This document shows, piece after piece, positions 1 through 10,749 of a stretch of 43,169 nucleotides of DNA. The number at the start of each line of letters is the position of its first letter. Position 1 is the stretch's first letter. Made by a program: the position numbers and the translations under genes. Source of the stretch: Mesostigma viride (taxonomy: Eukaryota > Streptophyta > Mesostigmatophyceae > Mesostigmatales > Mesostigmataceae); contig RPFO01000080.1 of NCBI GenBank assembly GCA_009746045.1, forward strand, positions 6,209,184 through 6,252,352. The letters run 5' to 3'. The notes beneath the pieces were generated by a model. That model was not told the DNA's origin, made no database searches, and saw nothing but the letters and a program-made list of their open reading frames with translations.

Positions 1-344
1 GCAACTACAAATTACTACATGATTACTGGTGTGTACAAAAGAGAAGTGAGACGTCTAACTATTCCTGCGTACATTCTACTTGCATTATCCGTAGTAGTGA
101 ATGACCGAGGCCGTCTGGGGTTGCGCGCTGGGGTTGCGACTTGCGAGGGCTCTACAGTACTACCGGTATATAGAGCACCCGGCTTAGGTTTGCCCACCGG
201 CGCGCCGCGTTGCTGCTGCGGGAGGAGGCTGGTGCGTGCACGAGTAAAAGCCGCCATTGATCATTTTGCCCTTCCTCTTTCTGCTCGCCGTGGCAAGGCA
301 GCTGACAGCCTTTGTGGCCCAGTTGCGCCAGAGAACAAGCAACC
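1..344 (+). promoter_or_regulatory. Upstream flank and probable 5' UTR of RPS18
   Basis: This stretch must hold the core promoter and 5' UTR of the S18 gene because the window begins here. I see no convincing TATA box. It contains GC-rich patches around 170-230 and a pyrimidine-rich stretch around 265-285. The transcription start cannot be placed from sequence alone. Confidence 0.35.
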
Positions 345-803
345 ATGTCGTTCGTCGCTGGAGAAGATTTCCAGCACATTATTCGTTTGATGAACACTAA
401 CGTCGATGGGCGTCAGAAAATCATGTATGCCCTGACATCCATCAGGGGTGTGGGTCGCCGTTTTGCCAACGTGGTTTGCAAGAAGGCTGAGGTTGACATG
501 TCCAAAAGGGCCGGCGAGTTGAGCGCGCAGGAGCTGGAGAGTCTTATGGTCATTGTTACCAACCCTCGCCAATTCAAGATCCCTGACTGGTTCCTCAACA
601 GGAAGAAGGATATTAAGGATGGCCGGTACTCTCAGGTCACCTCCAACGTCCTGGATATTAAGCTCCGTGACGACCTTGAGCGCCTGAAGAAGATCAGGAA
701 CCACCGTGGTTTGAGGCACTACTGGGGCCTGCGTGTGCGTGGTCAGCACACGAAGACCACCGGCCGCCGCGGTAAGACCGTCGGTGTGTCCAAGAAGCGT
801 TAA
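345..803 (+). CDS. RPS18: 40S ribosomal protein S18 (uS13 family), complete, intronless
   Basis: The 152-codon ORF encodes cytosolic small-subunit protein S18 (uS13 family), which binds 18S rRNA in the head of the 40S subunit and contacts the tRNA/60S bridge. The start at 345 (context aaccATGtcg) gives the family's usual N-terminus [14 protein letters not shown] and the usual 152-residue length; an in-frame ATG at 312 would add 11 residues foreign to the family. Conserved blocks seen: [64 protein letters not shown] and the basic tail [14 protein letters not shown]. The sequence looks closest to plant and green-algal S18. There are no introns and no frame breaks, so this copy looks functional. 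Family identity is established knowledge; intactness is seen directly. Confidence 0.98.
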   Translation: MSFVAGEDFQHIIRLMNTNVDGRQKIMYALTSIRGVGRRFANVVCKKAEVDMSKRAGELSAQELESLMVIVTNPRQFKIPDWFLNRKKDIKDGRYSQVTSNVLDIKLRDDLERLKKIRNHRGLRHYWGLRVRGQHTKTTGRRGKTVGVSKKR

Positions 804-1316
804 ACAAATATTCCATACGGCTTTGGACCATAGTTTGGACATTGTATGCCGTGATGTCGAGGCAATGTTTTTAAAAGGCGGCGATGTAGGGCTGGCTGAC
901 GCCCTATCTGTATTCCGGGACCTTACATAGTGCTCCCGTCCTGCCTGGCATTTCGGTTCGTGGCGTACGCAACCCGGCACGTATTCGCCGCGGTAAATTG
1001 TACACAACTTGGTGTGTATGCATAGGCCAAAGTCGCGGCCCCGACACAGGCGCCCGTGTCCCATTATGTACTTTGATTCGTTAATAAAGTCAGTATTCCC
1101 CCCTGAACTTTCCGTGCACACCCCCGAAGCTAAACAACTGAAAGAGAAGGGTCTTGTTCCAGTGGGCTGCAATCACCCGCTGTATGAGATTGGCGGATGC
1201 TGCTGCCTCACCACTTTGGTTCATGCATATTTTCGACCACTTTTGTAGTCGTATTAGACTGGTCCCCGGGCTTTCCTGCAGCTTTAGTAGTCCTGGGCAG
1301 CTCTTCAAGGACGGGA

Positions 1317-1341
1317 AAGGATAACCTCGCAGGTTATCCTT
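1317..1341. other. Perfect hairpin, 11-bp stem with 3-nt loop
   Basis: AAGGATAACCT, loop CGC, AGGTTATCCTT: the two arms are exact reverse complements. It lies about 510 bases downstream of the S18 stop codon, possibly in the 3' UTR. It is not the histone 3' stem-loop, and no U-run follows. Confidence 0.7.
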
Positions 1342-1789
1342 AGAGGAACGGTTTATTTGGCAGGCGCTGAGCAATGCATGACCGCGCTGAAGAGGTGATA
1401 TCCATGTTTGTGGCGTGGAAGATGTTATATCATACGGACGTTGTGTGGTGTCTGGGTTGGGATGGTGGGACTGTTTTGCTGGTGTTTGGACATTCTGTTT
1501 TTCCAGTTTGTTTTTTTATTATGTAAACTCTTTCTGTATCGTGGGGAGACAACGGTGTGCATGGCCCTAGGTTGGTGAGTTCCCAGGTGCATTTTTTGCG
1601 GTGAGGGAGTGAAATAGGCTTTCCTTCGACTGCCGTGTGCGCCTGTTTGGGTGGGGAGGGTGCATGCACGACGACAGATATTTCTGACGACAGATATTTC
1701 TCCCTTCTGGTATCATGTTGGCGTGTGTTTTGTTTATGAGGGGTTAAATGGCGGAGACAGAAGGCCGATGTGTGTCTTTTTGTGTCAAT

Positions 1790-1819
1790 ATTGTGTGTGT
1801 GTGTGTGTGTGTGTGTGTA
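1790..1819. repeat. (GT)n microsatellite
   Basis: Uninterrupted TG dinucleotides, followed by further GT-rich DNA to about 1855. Confidence 0.9.
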
Positions 1820-3392
1820 CCGGTGCATTTGTGTACTTGTGCGTGTGTGTTTTGGGTTGTCTAGTGCTGGTAATCTCTCTTTTTGTTGTTGTGTGTGTTG
1901 GGGTTGGGTTGGTATGGGTTGTTAAGGAAGGTTAGGGGGCAATGTGCTTCACCTCGGCAACTGTATTGCAGAAGTGTTTCATATGAATCTTCTTTGGCGT
2001 ACTACAGTGTTTTGTGCTTGCTTTGGGGGTGGAGAGGGTGTCTGTGAAGCTGATGTGGTCTGGAGGTGCTCGTATTAGCTGTCACTGCTATCATTGATTT
2101 GATCACTGTTACTCATGATGCACTTAAGCAGTTCATGCAATGAGCGTTTAGTGCTTGAAGGAGTGCCAGCCTTTTCGGCGCGCCCACGCTTGCATTGGTG
2201 AATCGTCCCTTGGTTTGTCTGCATGTGTGTGATCTGATTGTTCAGCACGATTGTTTCGAGTAACTGTCGGTGCTGGGCAAATATACCCGTCGGATTTTTG
2301 GTGTGGTATTGGGATGCTGTGTTTTCCCGTTTGATCGTTCTGGAAGGTAGAGTAGAAGCTTATTTATGTACACTTGCTGTGGAAGCCGTTTGGCCTGGCA
2401 CTTTCATGTGTCGCTGTCCTGCTGCGGGACATTGATGTGTCACGCCTGTTTCGTAAAGTCTGTTCGGTTGTCTAATGGATCCGTAGCTGTTCCAGTTACC
2501 TGTTGTGTAGTTTGGAAGTTCCTGTCTGCCCTTGTTTTAGTACTAACAGTATGTGCTCTTGTCCCCACCGGAAAGCCCATGAACCATTCCCCTCCCCCAC
2601 CCGAGCTACTCCCCATTTTCTGTTTTTACTACCACCGGCAACGTTTCTTGACGTCTATTCTGGGTTTTTTTGTTGTGTCCATTAGCCGTGAATATATAGA
2701 TGTTCTGCTCAAGGGGGAAGTGCTCTGGTTGCCATTATCAGACTTACTCTTTTTAGTTTGGCACAGGTATCCTTGCTCTTTCCATGCATACAGCTTCAAC
2801 TTGTTCCTTGTCTGATGTTGCGGTTGCTGCTCGTCTCTGAATGTCTCATTCATCACCGCTGCTGCCACGTGTCTACACCACCAGAGCCACTGCCCTTGTA
2901 TTGTTGTTTTTCAAGGCTTCACAGCCATACCGATTGTTTGCTCTGGAGCTGGATGAGGGATCATGAGGTGCTTGGTTTTCGTGTTTTGTTGGTCCAGCAA
3001 TATCTCGGTTTTGTTTTTGTGGAAGGTTGTGGGTTTGTGTAGTCATGCTTGCGTGATGACCATGTCACAGCAAAGTCGATTCCTGCTGCCAATTTTTTGC
3101 GCACTGTGTCTGATCAATTACCGTGTGTGTGCAGTAACTGTTGCCGATGAAGTAATTAGCCGATGTCCCGGGGTGGTCTAGATGCTTAAGCTATCTAGCA
3201 TGCATTTTTGCCAGGCCCAGGATCGCTAAAAGGGGTAACCAGAGGATCTCAAATGTACATGCGTCGTGGTTGCACAGCTTCCACGCGGTTTCGCGGCTCG
3301 ATTACCAAACTACTAAATCTATAGATACTACCACCGATACTAAATACATCCGGCCCTCGGCCACTATAGATTCTCTGCTGCTCATATGCGAC

Positions 3393-3651
3393 AGATCTCG
3401 AGTGATTTATCTAGTACCAAATCCGAAAGGCTTGCATCACTCCCCGGACAGGAGAACTTTTGCGGATGACTGTAGGTGTAAGTTGGCGATGCCATGGTAA
3501 CCGGAGACGTCCGTCCTATAGTCAGCAAAATTGGTGCGAGAGGTCCCCAGTTCGATTCCGGTCGGATTCATTTGCAGATCGCGTTTTCCGCGTTTTCCGC
3601 GGCCCGGCACTGAACGCAAAGGTTTTCACCTTTGCGGAGTGCCTGATCAGA
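3393..3651 (+). mobile_element. SINE copy S1, near full length, 9-bp TSD
   Basis: First of six copies of one SINE family. It runs from agatctcgagtg to tgatcaga and is flanked by the 9-bp direct repeat atatgcgac (3384-3392 and 3652-3660), a target-site duplication. Mid-element there is a tRNA-like segment: ggtgcgagaggtcccc then the B-box-like agttcgattccgg, which matches the anticodon-arm to T-arm half of eukaryotic tRNA-Pro; the A-box half is eroded. The 3' end is a long hairpin: ggcact, cgcaaagg, loop ttttca, cctttgcg, agtgcc. There is no poly-A tail. SINEs are transcribed by Pol III and moved by a partner LINE; no LINE in this window shares this 3' hairpin. Confidence 0.85.
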
Positions 3652-3742
3652 ATATGCGACTGCTTGATATGCGGCGTGGGACACAGCAACAACAACAACT
3701 AAATCTATTGGCCAACAGGAGGGAAAAATGGTTTCCACTTAG

Positions 3743-4428
3743 GACTTAGGTATTTTGCAAAACGTAGCCCTGACCGGGAGAAGACAAGTCTGCGGCCTGC
3801 GGGGGCTGAGATTAAATAAGAGGTACCTTGAAATTCAATAAGAGGCGTGCATCTATGAATATTTAGTTTTGGAGGCGAGTTTCTGTTGGCGTTAAGTCGT
3901 AGTATTGTACGATTGATGGATTGGTAGTGCATTGGTGGTACTGCACGACGGTATTGGACAGAGTTCCCGGATTCCCGGTCTGGCAAGCGGATTTTGCATC
4001 TCACGGGTACATCTCACGGGTACACGACGCGGCACGACGTTGTACAGCAAAATGGCTCGCAGAAAAGCTAGGAACCTATGCGACTATTTGGCGCCGCGTC
4101 GGTCGTGACGTTGTTTACTCCGTTGGATCTGCATCCACGGCGTTCGTGGGTTGTTTCGAAACCCGGTCGATGAGATTTAAAGTCCTGAGAAGTCCCGGGT
4201 ATATAACTGATCCTTTTTAGACAACTTTGTGAAAATGTAAAAGTCGAGATGAATTAAACGGCTTGACATGTTGTCGTCCACTACTACAAGTTAACGCCAA
4301 TCGAAACGCGCGTCCAAAAATATATTTGGATAGAGGCATGTCTCGTATTTAATTTCAAGGTACCTCTTAATTAATCTCGGGCCCCGCCTCGGGCTATAAG
4401 TTTGCAAAAAAAAAGTCTGTAAGTCCGG
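3743..4428. mobile_element. Fold-back element with long imperfect inverted arms
   Basis: The left arm (about 3743-3907) and right arm (about 4280-4428) are imperfect reverse complements. Shared stretches include aagaggtaccttgaaatt, ggcgttaa, ttttgcaaa and gagattaa. The loop of about 370 bp encodes nothing recognisable. This layout fits a non-autonomous DNA transposon of fold-back or Mutator-like long-TIR type. A possible TSD is acttagg / actttagg at the two edges, but it is imperfect, so boundaries are approximate. Confidence 0.6.
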
Positions 4429-5638
4429 GCAACTTTAGGTGAACAGGAAGTAATCTATGCTTACAGTCTATGCTACGCAAGGGCGGTAACTAGGTAAGTA
4501 TTATGCGCCAGGAACATGCCCGCTTTGTTCTAGTATATTGCACGTGTGCACACCGCTACTAACGCACGGTATACACAACCATGAGCCACGAGGTAGCCAT
4601 GCCGCTGACGGCGGAGCTCATAACTTTCACGTTTGGGCACCAAATTCGGCTGTGAATATCACAGTCGCTTCGTCTTTCTAAGAGGCACACACTGATATAA
4701 TTTTCGGACTTCAGCTAATATTACGCAATATATGCATGGCGAGCAAACGCTCCTCCGATTGAGCAACGCAGCCTGGCGGCTGCGCTCAGCCCTGAAAAAC
4801 GTCTGCAGCTTCGCCCTCAGGCCCACAAGGCAGCGGCGCCACTAGCCAAGCCCTAGTGGTCGCTCAGCCCCCTCCCAGGCTCGCCTCGCGCCAGCAGCGT
4901 CACCTGAACCCAATCGCAGTCGCCCTGCCGAGCCGACTTTTGAGTAGTACGACTTTGACGCCAGCCAGCCCCGCTTTTTTGGTCAACAAACTCAACCACG
5001 ATCGCATCCTGGCCTGCGTGTTTAATTTTTTGGATCGCACGCCTCGCTTACGGAACTTTGCAAGCAGCTCGATCTTCATCCAGGGTCGCCTCGTCAGTGC
5101 ATACCAGAGGCGCACCTACACTTTCGACTCCATCCTCAAACTCCGCCGCCCCCACCTTCAGCAATACGCCCTCTTCTCCCTCCAAGGTTGGACGCTCCAT
5201 CGAGGAGCTCTGGCCCCCCCCGTGCCCCTCACCACCACCTTGACCGGATCCTCCATCCGCTTACTCCTTAAGGAGGCCCTCGAGCAGCACGTCCCCCCCC
5301 TCGCTGCAGATGTGGCGGCCATGGGCAGCACGCTGACTGCCGAGCTCCCCCTCCTCTCCACCATTAGCTCCACCGCCACCTCCACCCTCCTCGCCTCCTC
5401 CACCGCCACCACCCCCACCTCTGACGCCATCACCGCCCAGCTCCGCGACATCGACCAGCGCCTCAACCTGACATCGCCATCGCCATCGAGGGCCTGCAAA
5501 ACACCGCAGGCCTCACCGCCCAGGCGGTGAGGCCAGGACATTGCCGCCAACTGAAGCCAGCCCCCGCTGGCTGGGCTGGCGCTGCCCCTCCCACCCAGAC
5601 CTGGGCGGACACTGATGCATGCTTAAACCGTGTTTTTT

Positions 5639-5690
5639 TACAACGCGATACATCGCGTTGAAGGGTTAGAACGCGATGTATCGCGTTGTA
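5639..5690. repeat. Subterminal cruciform: 21-bp perfect inverted repeat
   Basis: The arms at 5639-5659 and 5670-5690 are exact reverse complements with a 10-nt loop. Each arm is itself a near palindrome (aacgcgat / atcgcgtt). Probably transposase binding sites of the TTAA element. Confidence 0.85.
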
Positions 5691-7004
5691 ATCTGACACG
5701 TGGCATGCGATTTTTGGTCTGAAACTTTCCACACAGGTCAGAAACATCTCATAGAATTCAAGAAAAAATCCTGGTATTTTTGGTATTTTTTTTGTGACAG
5801 CTGCAAACAAATATGTACCACTGAAATCAGGCATTTTCGCGGGACGAAGGTGAAGACGACGGCGCTGGCCGGCCGCGGCAGGTAAATCGATATCGCCAGT
5901 TTTCGCGCGAATTTCAGTGGCTGTTGGGTGGCACGACCATGATGATGCGTTCAAAGGTTGATAATTAGGTTTCTACGAGTTTGTTGAGGTACTGGGGCAA
6001 AGGAAACGTAGTTTTTTCCAGTTTCTCACCCAACTTTCATGCGAAAACCCTGGAAACCGGCATACATATTATTACGGCAGGACTCGGGTCTGCTGCGGCA
6101 CCATGCTTGGTATTTCCATGGTGTTTCGACTTCTTAACACATGTTTATTCATTCCGAACGCGCCCGAACTCTCGGCTAAACCGAGATTTTTGCAGACTTT
6201 TATTGGGTAGCTCCGGGCATGTGATGGTGCCGGCAAATAGCGTAAGGCGTGACCGTGGCTATATATTGCTACGGTATGCTGTATTTTCCTGGAAATGGCC
6301 TCTGCCACCGGCTCAATAGTGCTTGCAGGCGTAAATATATCGTGTTTCTACCTAGATTCTGCCAGTTTTCCACTTATTTCTACCGACCTCTGCCCAGCCT
6401 CTCTAAGACCGCCATCCTACTCGACGTTGCTTGCATGTCAGCCACTAAAGCAGTTTGCAGTTGTGCAGTATTTAGGTGCTGTATACGTCGTCAAGCCGTG
6501 CATATATCGTGAGTAAGTAAGTAAGTAAGTAAGTACTTGCGTGTCATGCGCAAAGGCATGCCACGGAGTACTATGCTAATCTCATTAGAAAAATAATTAC
6601 ACAAAAGTTTAAACAAATATCGTCTGCATCATCCCCCAACCGTTAAGCACTAGATGGGGATGTGATATCGTGAGGATTGGATGTTGATGGTTTATACTGC
6701 GTTGATTGTGCAAGAAGATCAGCTAGGTGCCCATAATCATGGTGTATAATCACTGTGTTGTTAGCATCTTGCCACCATTTGCTAGCATGCATTCCAGCGT
6801 AATCTTTGCCTGCATGTAAGCTCATGGATCAAGTGCTCAACCTATCCAAGCCTTTCATTCGTACACGCCTCTTTCTTTCAGTATTGCACGCGTTATATGG
6901 AATGAAAACCCAGCACCTCCCTTCCCACCGGAGGCATGTGCTCAACACGTTGTGAGAGTGGATGATGCTTTGGCTATGGCTGGGCCTGATTCAGTCATAT
7001 TAGG

Positions 7005-7226
7005 CTTGCATCACTCCCCGGACAGGAGAACTTTTGCGGATGACTGTAGGTGTAAGTTGGCGATGCCATGGTAACCGGAGACGTCCGTCCTATAGTCAGC
7101 AAAATTGGTGCGAGAGGTCCCCAGTTCGATTCCGGTCGGATTCATTTGCAGATCGCGTTTTTCCGCGTTTTCCGCGGCCCGGTACTGAACGCAAATGGTT
7201 TTCACCTTTGCGGAGTGCCTGATCAA
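7005..7226 (+). mobile_element. SINE copy S2, 5'-truncated, 8-bp TSD
   Basis: It begins at cttgcatcactcc and ends at gatcaa after the family's 3' hairpin. The flanking repeat atattagg (6997-7004 and 7227-7234) marks the target-site duplication. The copy lacks the first part of the family (agatctcgag...). It is nested within the TTAA element. Confidence 0.85.
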
Positions 7227-8993
7227 ATATTAGGTCATCCAGTCATGATGTTTGATGCATGTTTGATGCTGTATAACTTATACAACACCTATTTTCAACG
7301 TTTTGACCCTCGATCCAAGCTTGAGCACTATGGCCCCGTTTATGGGGCTCGTGTCGTTGCGCCATGTTATGAAGGGCTCTCATTTTTTCCACTGCGTTGT
7401 ACTGCGTTAATGTGTTTGTGATGCTAATGAAAAATAGCTCCAGTGGTCCAATGGGCCTGAGTTTTGTTCCACAAAGCCTGCGTATGTTCACCATAGCTCG
7501 TGCAAGAAGCCAGATTTTTTTCATGAACCATCTGTGAATAAGCACATCATGACTTGTGACCTACAAAGGATCAACAACCCGCGGTCATGGTCAGACCCCC
7601 CTGTATTCAACACACCAGTGTATCTCTCTAATGAATTAGCATGTTGTAGGTCTGAGTAGCTCAAAAATAACTTTGATTTGCGGGCTTTCAGGAAAGTATA
7701 TACATGACCATGAAAAAAATTTCCTTAGTAGGTGCTATACCGGCCTTCTAAAAAAAGCTTACAACGCGATATGTCGCGTTCTAATTTAAAAAACACGGCC
7801 GTTAAGCAACACACCACCTCCACCACCTCCGCCATCGCAGCACAGCTCCAGCAGCAGACGCTGGACCTCCGCGAGGAGGCCGAGCTCGCCGGCCAAGCGC
7901 AGCCTCATCATCATCGTCAAGAACTTCGACCTGGTGGAAGGTGAGAATTCTGAGAAGCTTGCAAGCACGTACAGGCGTTTGAGAGAGAACTGAATCCTTG
8001 GTTGCATGGACCGCCTTACTGGTGAGATCAAGCTGGTCGCCCACCGCCTTCCCCGCTCGCTGCATGGGTAAGGCAGGGGCGCCTCCACTTCTTCTCATAT
8101 TTGAGAACCCGGCGAACAATTATTAAGATTTCTTTTCTCAGCTAGACGCGGCGCAAGCGGCTCGATCGCAAGCGGCTCGAGAAGACTTACTTCACCCTCG
8201 ACGATGACTTGACCCTGGCGCAGCAACATTGAACGGCGACGGGAGCTATGGCCGACCTACCTCCAGCTCCGGCTGCCAGACCACGGCGGGGAAGCCGGTG
8301 TACTTTGAAGGGGGCGGCAATCTACGTCGGCCACGTACAAGCCCTGGCATGCACGCGACCCCCGCGGCCCCAGCGACTCCAGACGCCCCAGCTTAGGGGA
8401 ATACAGCAGTAGTAGTGTAGAATAGTTAGACGGTGGCCTTGTACATGTACGCCCACTACAGGCACTATACCAGCTGATTCAAGAGCATTATTTAGTCATG
8501 TACATACATGTGTGCCCATGATGTGCCACCCACCAGATGCTGCCTAGCTTTCTTTATTTAGTTATTATGCTGTGTCCACGCATAGCTCGAGCTACTACTC
8601 TCTGCTGAGACGCCATGCCCTAGTAGCTTCTGTATAGCCATGCTGATCTTCTACCCCATGACGGGCCCCCGGCTCAGGCCGGCCTTTGTGCTCTGATGGA
8701 GCACGGTGGTGCCGGTGCACCGTCATGGTGCACCTAGAGCAGGTGTAGTTTACACCCTACCCTGGCAGGAAGTAGCCCAGAATGTATTAAAGGCCCTATG
8801 CCCCTTTCTCAGGGCTATGTGCCACATTTTGTTCAATACGAGCCACGAGCCACGAGCCACGAGGTAGCCATGGCTGTCGGAGCTCATAACTTTCACGTTT
8901 GAGCGCCGAATTCAGCTGTGAATATCACAATCGCTTCGTCTTTCTAAGACGCACATGCTGATATAATTTTCCGACGCTATTACGCAATATACG

Positions 8994-10365
8994 ATGAGCA
9001 AACGCCTCTCGACGCAACGCAGCCTGGCGGCTGCGCTTAGCAATGAAAATACGTCTGCAGCCCCGGCTGCAGCTTCGCCAACCGGCCCAGAAGGCAGCGG
9101 CGCCACTAGCCAAGCTCTAGTGCTCGCCCCCGGGCTTGCCTCGCCATCTGCCTCGCCTGAACCCAAGCGCAGTCGCTCTTCTGAGCCGCCCTGGGAAGAG
9201 ACCTCCTTTGACGTCAACAGCTCCGGCTTCTGGCAACGCCGCCCCACTTGGTTCATGGAAGACTTGTTTTACGGCAATCACGCCTCGCTTCTAGCCATGT
9301 GCGTGTACCTCACGTCCCACAACCGTGGCCGCTGGCCTGGTGACGGCAAGCTTGTCGACCCCGCCGAGGCTCTCCCCATCCTTCACCGCATGCCTCGCCC
9401 CAAGCTTCAACGCTTCGCCCTCTGCTCCCTTGTTGGACGCTCCGAATCCGAGATCTGGGCTCCCAAACCGCCCCCCTTCCCCTCCGAAGCCTCCATCCGC
9501 ACCCTCCTCAAGGAAGCTTTCGAGCAGCACGTGACCCCTCTTGCCGCAGATGTGGCGGCACTTGGCGGCACGCTGGCTGCTGAGCTCCCCACCATCCCCC
9601 CCGCCACCGCCACCCTCCTCGCCTCCACCCCCCCCCCCCCTCCGTCTCCACCGACTCCATCACCGCCCAGCTCCGCGACATCGACCAGCGCCTCAAGGAT
9701 AATGCAATCGCTATCGAGGTCTTGCAGAACACAGCAGGCCTCACCGCCCAGGCAGTGAAGGACATTGCCGCCAAGCCAGCCCCGGCTGGCCTGGCCGGCG
9801 ATGCTCCTCCCATCACGACCTGGGCGGACATGCTTAAGCAACATACCACCTCCACCACCTCCGCCGTCGCAGCCCAGCTCCAGCGGCAGACGCTTGACCT
9901 CCGCGAGGAGGCCGAGCTCGCCAAGCGCAGCCTCAACGTCATTGTCAAGAATCTCAAGATGGAGGAAGGTGAGAATTCCGAGAAGCTTGCGCGTGCTTTT
10001 GAGAGAGAAATCCTTGATCGCATGGGCCTTACTGGTGAGATCGAGCTGGCCGCCCACCGCCTTCCCCGCGCGCGGGGTAAGGCAGGGCCGCCCCCGCTCC
10101 TTCTCACCTTTAAGACCCCGGCGGACAAGATTTCTTTTCTCAGACGCCGCAAGCGGCTCGAGAAGACTCTCTTCACCCTTGATGACGACCTGACCCTGGC
10201 GCAGCAACAACGGCGACGGGAGCTATGGCCCGGCCGACCTACCACCAGCTCCGGCAGACCAAGGCGGGGCAGCCGGTGTACTGGAAGGGGGCGGCCATCT
10301 ACGTCGGCCACAAGCCCTGGCAGGCGACCCCCGCGGCCCCAGCGACTCCAGAAGCCCCAGCTTAG
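8994..10365 (+). pseudogene. L1-type ORF1 of LINE-B, nearly intact (two frame breaks)
   Basis: L1-type ORF1 proteins are RNA-binding chaperones that trimerise by a coiled coil and coat the element's RNA. The product starts MSKRLSTQRSLAAAL with a low-complexity N-terminus, then a helical region (FMEDLFYGNHASLLAM), a proline-rich linker, a coiled coil (ITAQLRDIDQRLKD to LDLREEAELAKRS), an RRM-like segment (LNVIVKNLKMEEGENSEKLA) and a CTD (IELAAHRLP, LLLTFKTPADKISFLRR, TLFTLDDDLTLAQQQRRREL). The frame is lost at the C-run around 9629-9642 (1 base short or 2 over) and again at a 5-bp insertion in atggcccggccgacc near 10227-10231. Relative to LINE-A and LINE-E that insertion is the derived state. 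Without the breaks the protein would be about 455 residues. The C-run shift could be a sequencing error. Confidence 0.8.
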
Positions 10366-10478
10366 GGGAATACAGCAGTAGTAGTGTAGAATAGATAGAC
10401 CGTGGCCATGTACATGTACGCCTCATAGAGGCCCTATTCCAGCTAAGCCACGCGCTTTATGTAATCATGTACATGTGT

Positions 10479-10749
10479 ACTCCTACACACAGATCTCGAG
10501 TGATTTATCTAGTACCAAATCCGAAAGGCTTGCATCACTCCCCGGACAGGAGAACTTTTGCGGATGACTGTAGGTGTAAGTTGGCGATGCCATGGTATCC
10601 GGAGACGTCCGTCCTATAGTCAGCAAAATTGGTGCGAGAGGTCCCCAGTTCGATTCCGGTCGGATTCATTTGCAGATCGCGTTTTCCGCGTTTTCCGCGG
10701 CCTGGCACTGAACGCAAAGGTTTTCACCTTTGCGGAGTGTCTGATCAGA
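10479..10749 (+). mobile_element. SINE copy S3, longest form (271 bp), 12-bp TSD
   Basis: Starts actcctacacacagatctcg and ends tgatcaga. Flanked by atgtacatgtgt on both sides (10467-10478 and 10750-10761). The host site is the LINE-B 3' region; LINE-A (about 8497-8516) shows the unfilled sequence, so this insertion postdates LINE-B. The tRNA-Pro-like segment lies at about 10607-10667. Confidence 0.9.

Larger units (their letters stand above)
804..3383. other. 3' flank of RPS18 and intergenic DNA, no gene recognised
   Basis: No ORF here resembles a known protein. The DNA downstream of the S18 stop is T/G-rich on the + strand. A TGTAA element, the polyadenylation signal typical of many green algae, lies at 1522-1526 and an AATAAA-like string near 1083; either could end the transcript. 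Other contents are the hairpin at 1317-1341, a 16-bp direct repeat (gacgacagatatttct, twice around 1670-1700) and a GT microsatellite. From about 1930 to 3383 I see nothing else that I can name. Confidence 0.5.
5627..7801. mobile_element. TTAA-flanked DNA transposon (piggyBac- or Kolobok-like, non-autonomous)
   Basis: The 2175-bp insertion sits between two TTAA tetramers (5623-5626 and 7802-7805) inside the LINE-A ORF, and LINE-B shows the empty site. The short inverted ends share CCGTGTTTTTT. Both ends carry the subterminal motif acaacgcgatacatcgcgtt: on the left as a perfect inverted pair (5639-5659 / 5670-5690), on the right once (7760-7780, one arm, variant). No transposase ORF was recognised. 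SINE S2 is nested inside. TTAA targets are typical of piggyBac and Kolobok; which one is inference. Confidence 0.7.
4736..8396 (+). pseudogene. L1-type ORF1 of LINE-A, broken
   Basis: The start region reads M-A-S-K-R-S-S-D followed at once by TGA. Homology to the LINE-B product resumes downstream: LKEALEQHVPPLAADVAA (about 5265-5320) and the coiled-coil start ITAQLRDIDQRL (about 5428-5463). After the 2.2 kb insertion the RNA-binding and C-terminal parts continue at 7802 with many small indels, including 4-bp palindromic insertions at 7889, 8140 and 8348. The final codons end at a TAG at 8394-8396. It cannot make a full ORF1 protein. Confidence 0.75.
4584..8823 (+). mobile_element. LINE-A: ORF1-only LINE-like element split by a TTAA insertion
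   Basis: The 5' half (4584-5626) and the 3' half (7802-8823) are one copy: the first stops at gcatgcttaa within the ORF1 sequence and the second resumes at ttaagcaacac, exactly as in the unbroken LINE-B (9834-9844). Without the insertion the element is about 2.07 kb: 5' leader, ORF1, then about 430 bp of 3' sequence ending in gggctatgtgccacat. There is no endonuclease or reverse transcriptase region. Its 3' end almost abuts the 5' end of LINE-B, head to tail. Confidence 0.8.

Noticed and set aside
312-344. Upstream in-frame ATG of RPS18
   Set aside because: It adds 11 residues not found in S18 proteins; the ATG at 345 gives the exact family length.
10607-10667. A functional tRNA-Pro gene in the SINE
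   Set aside because: Only the 3' half resembles tRNA-Pro; acceptor and D arms do not pair properly and the same degraded form recurs in all copies.
10535-10717. A repeated 60-codon minus-strand ORF (NPTGIELGTSRTNFADY), seen also at 3437 and 13521
   Set aside because: It is the antisense of the SINE, including the tRNA-like B box; it recurs only because the SINE does.
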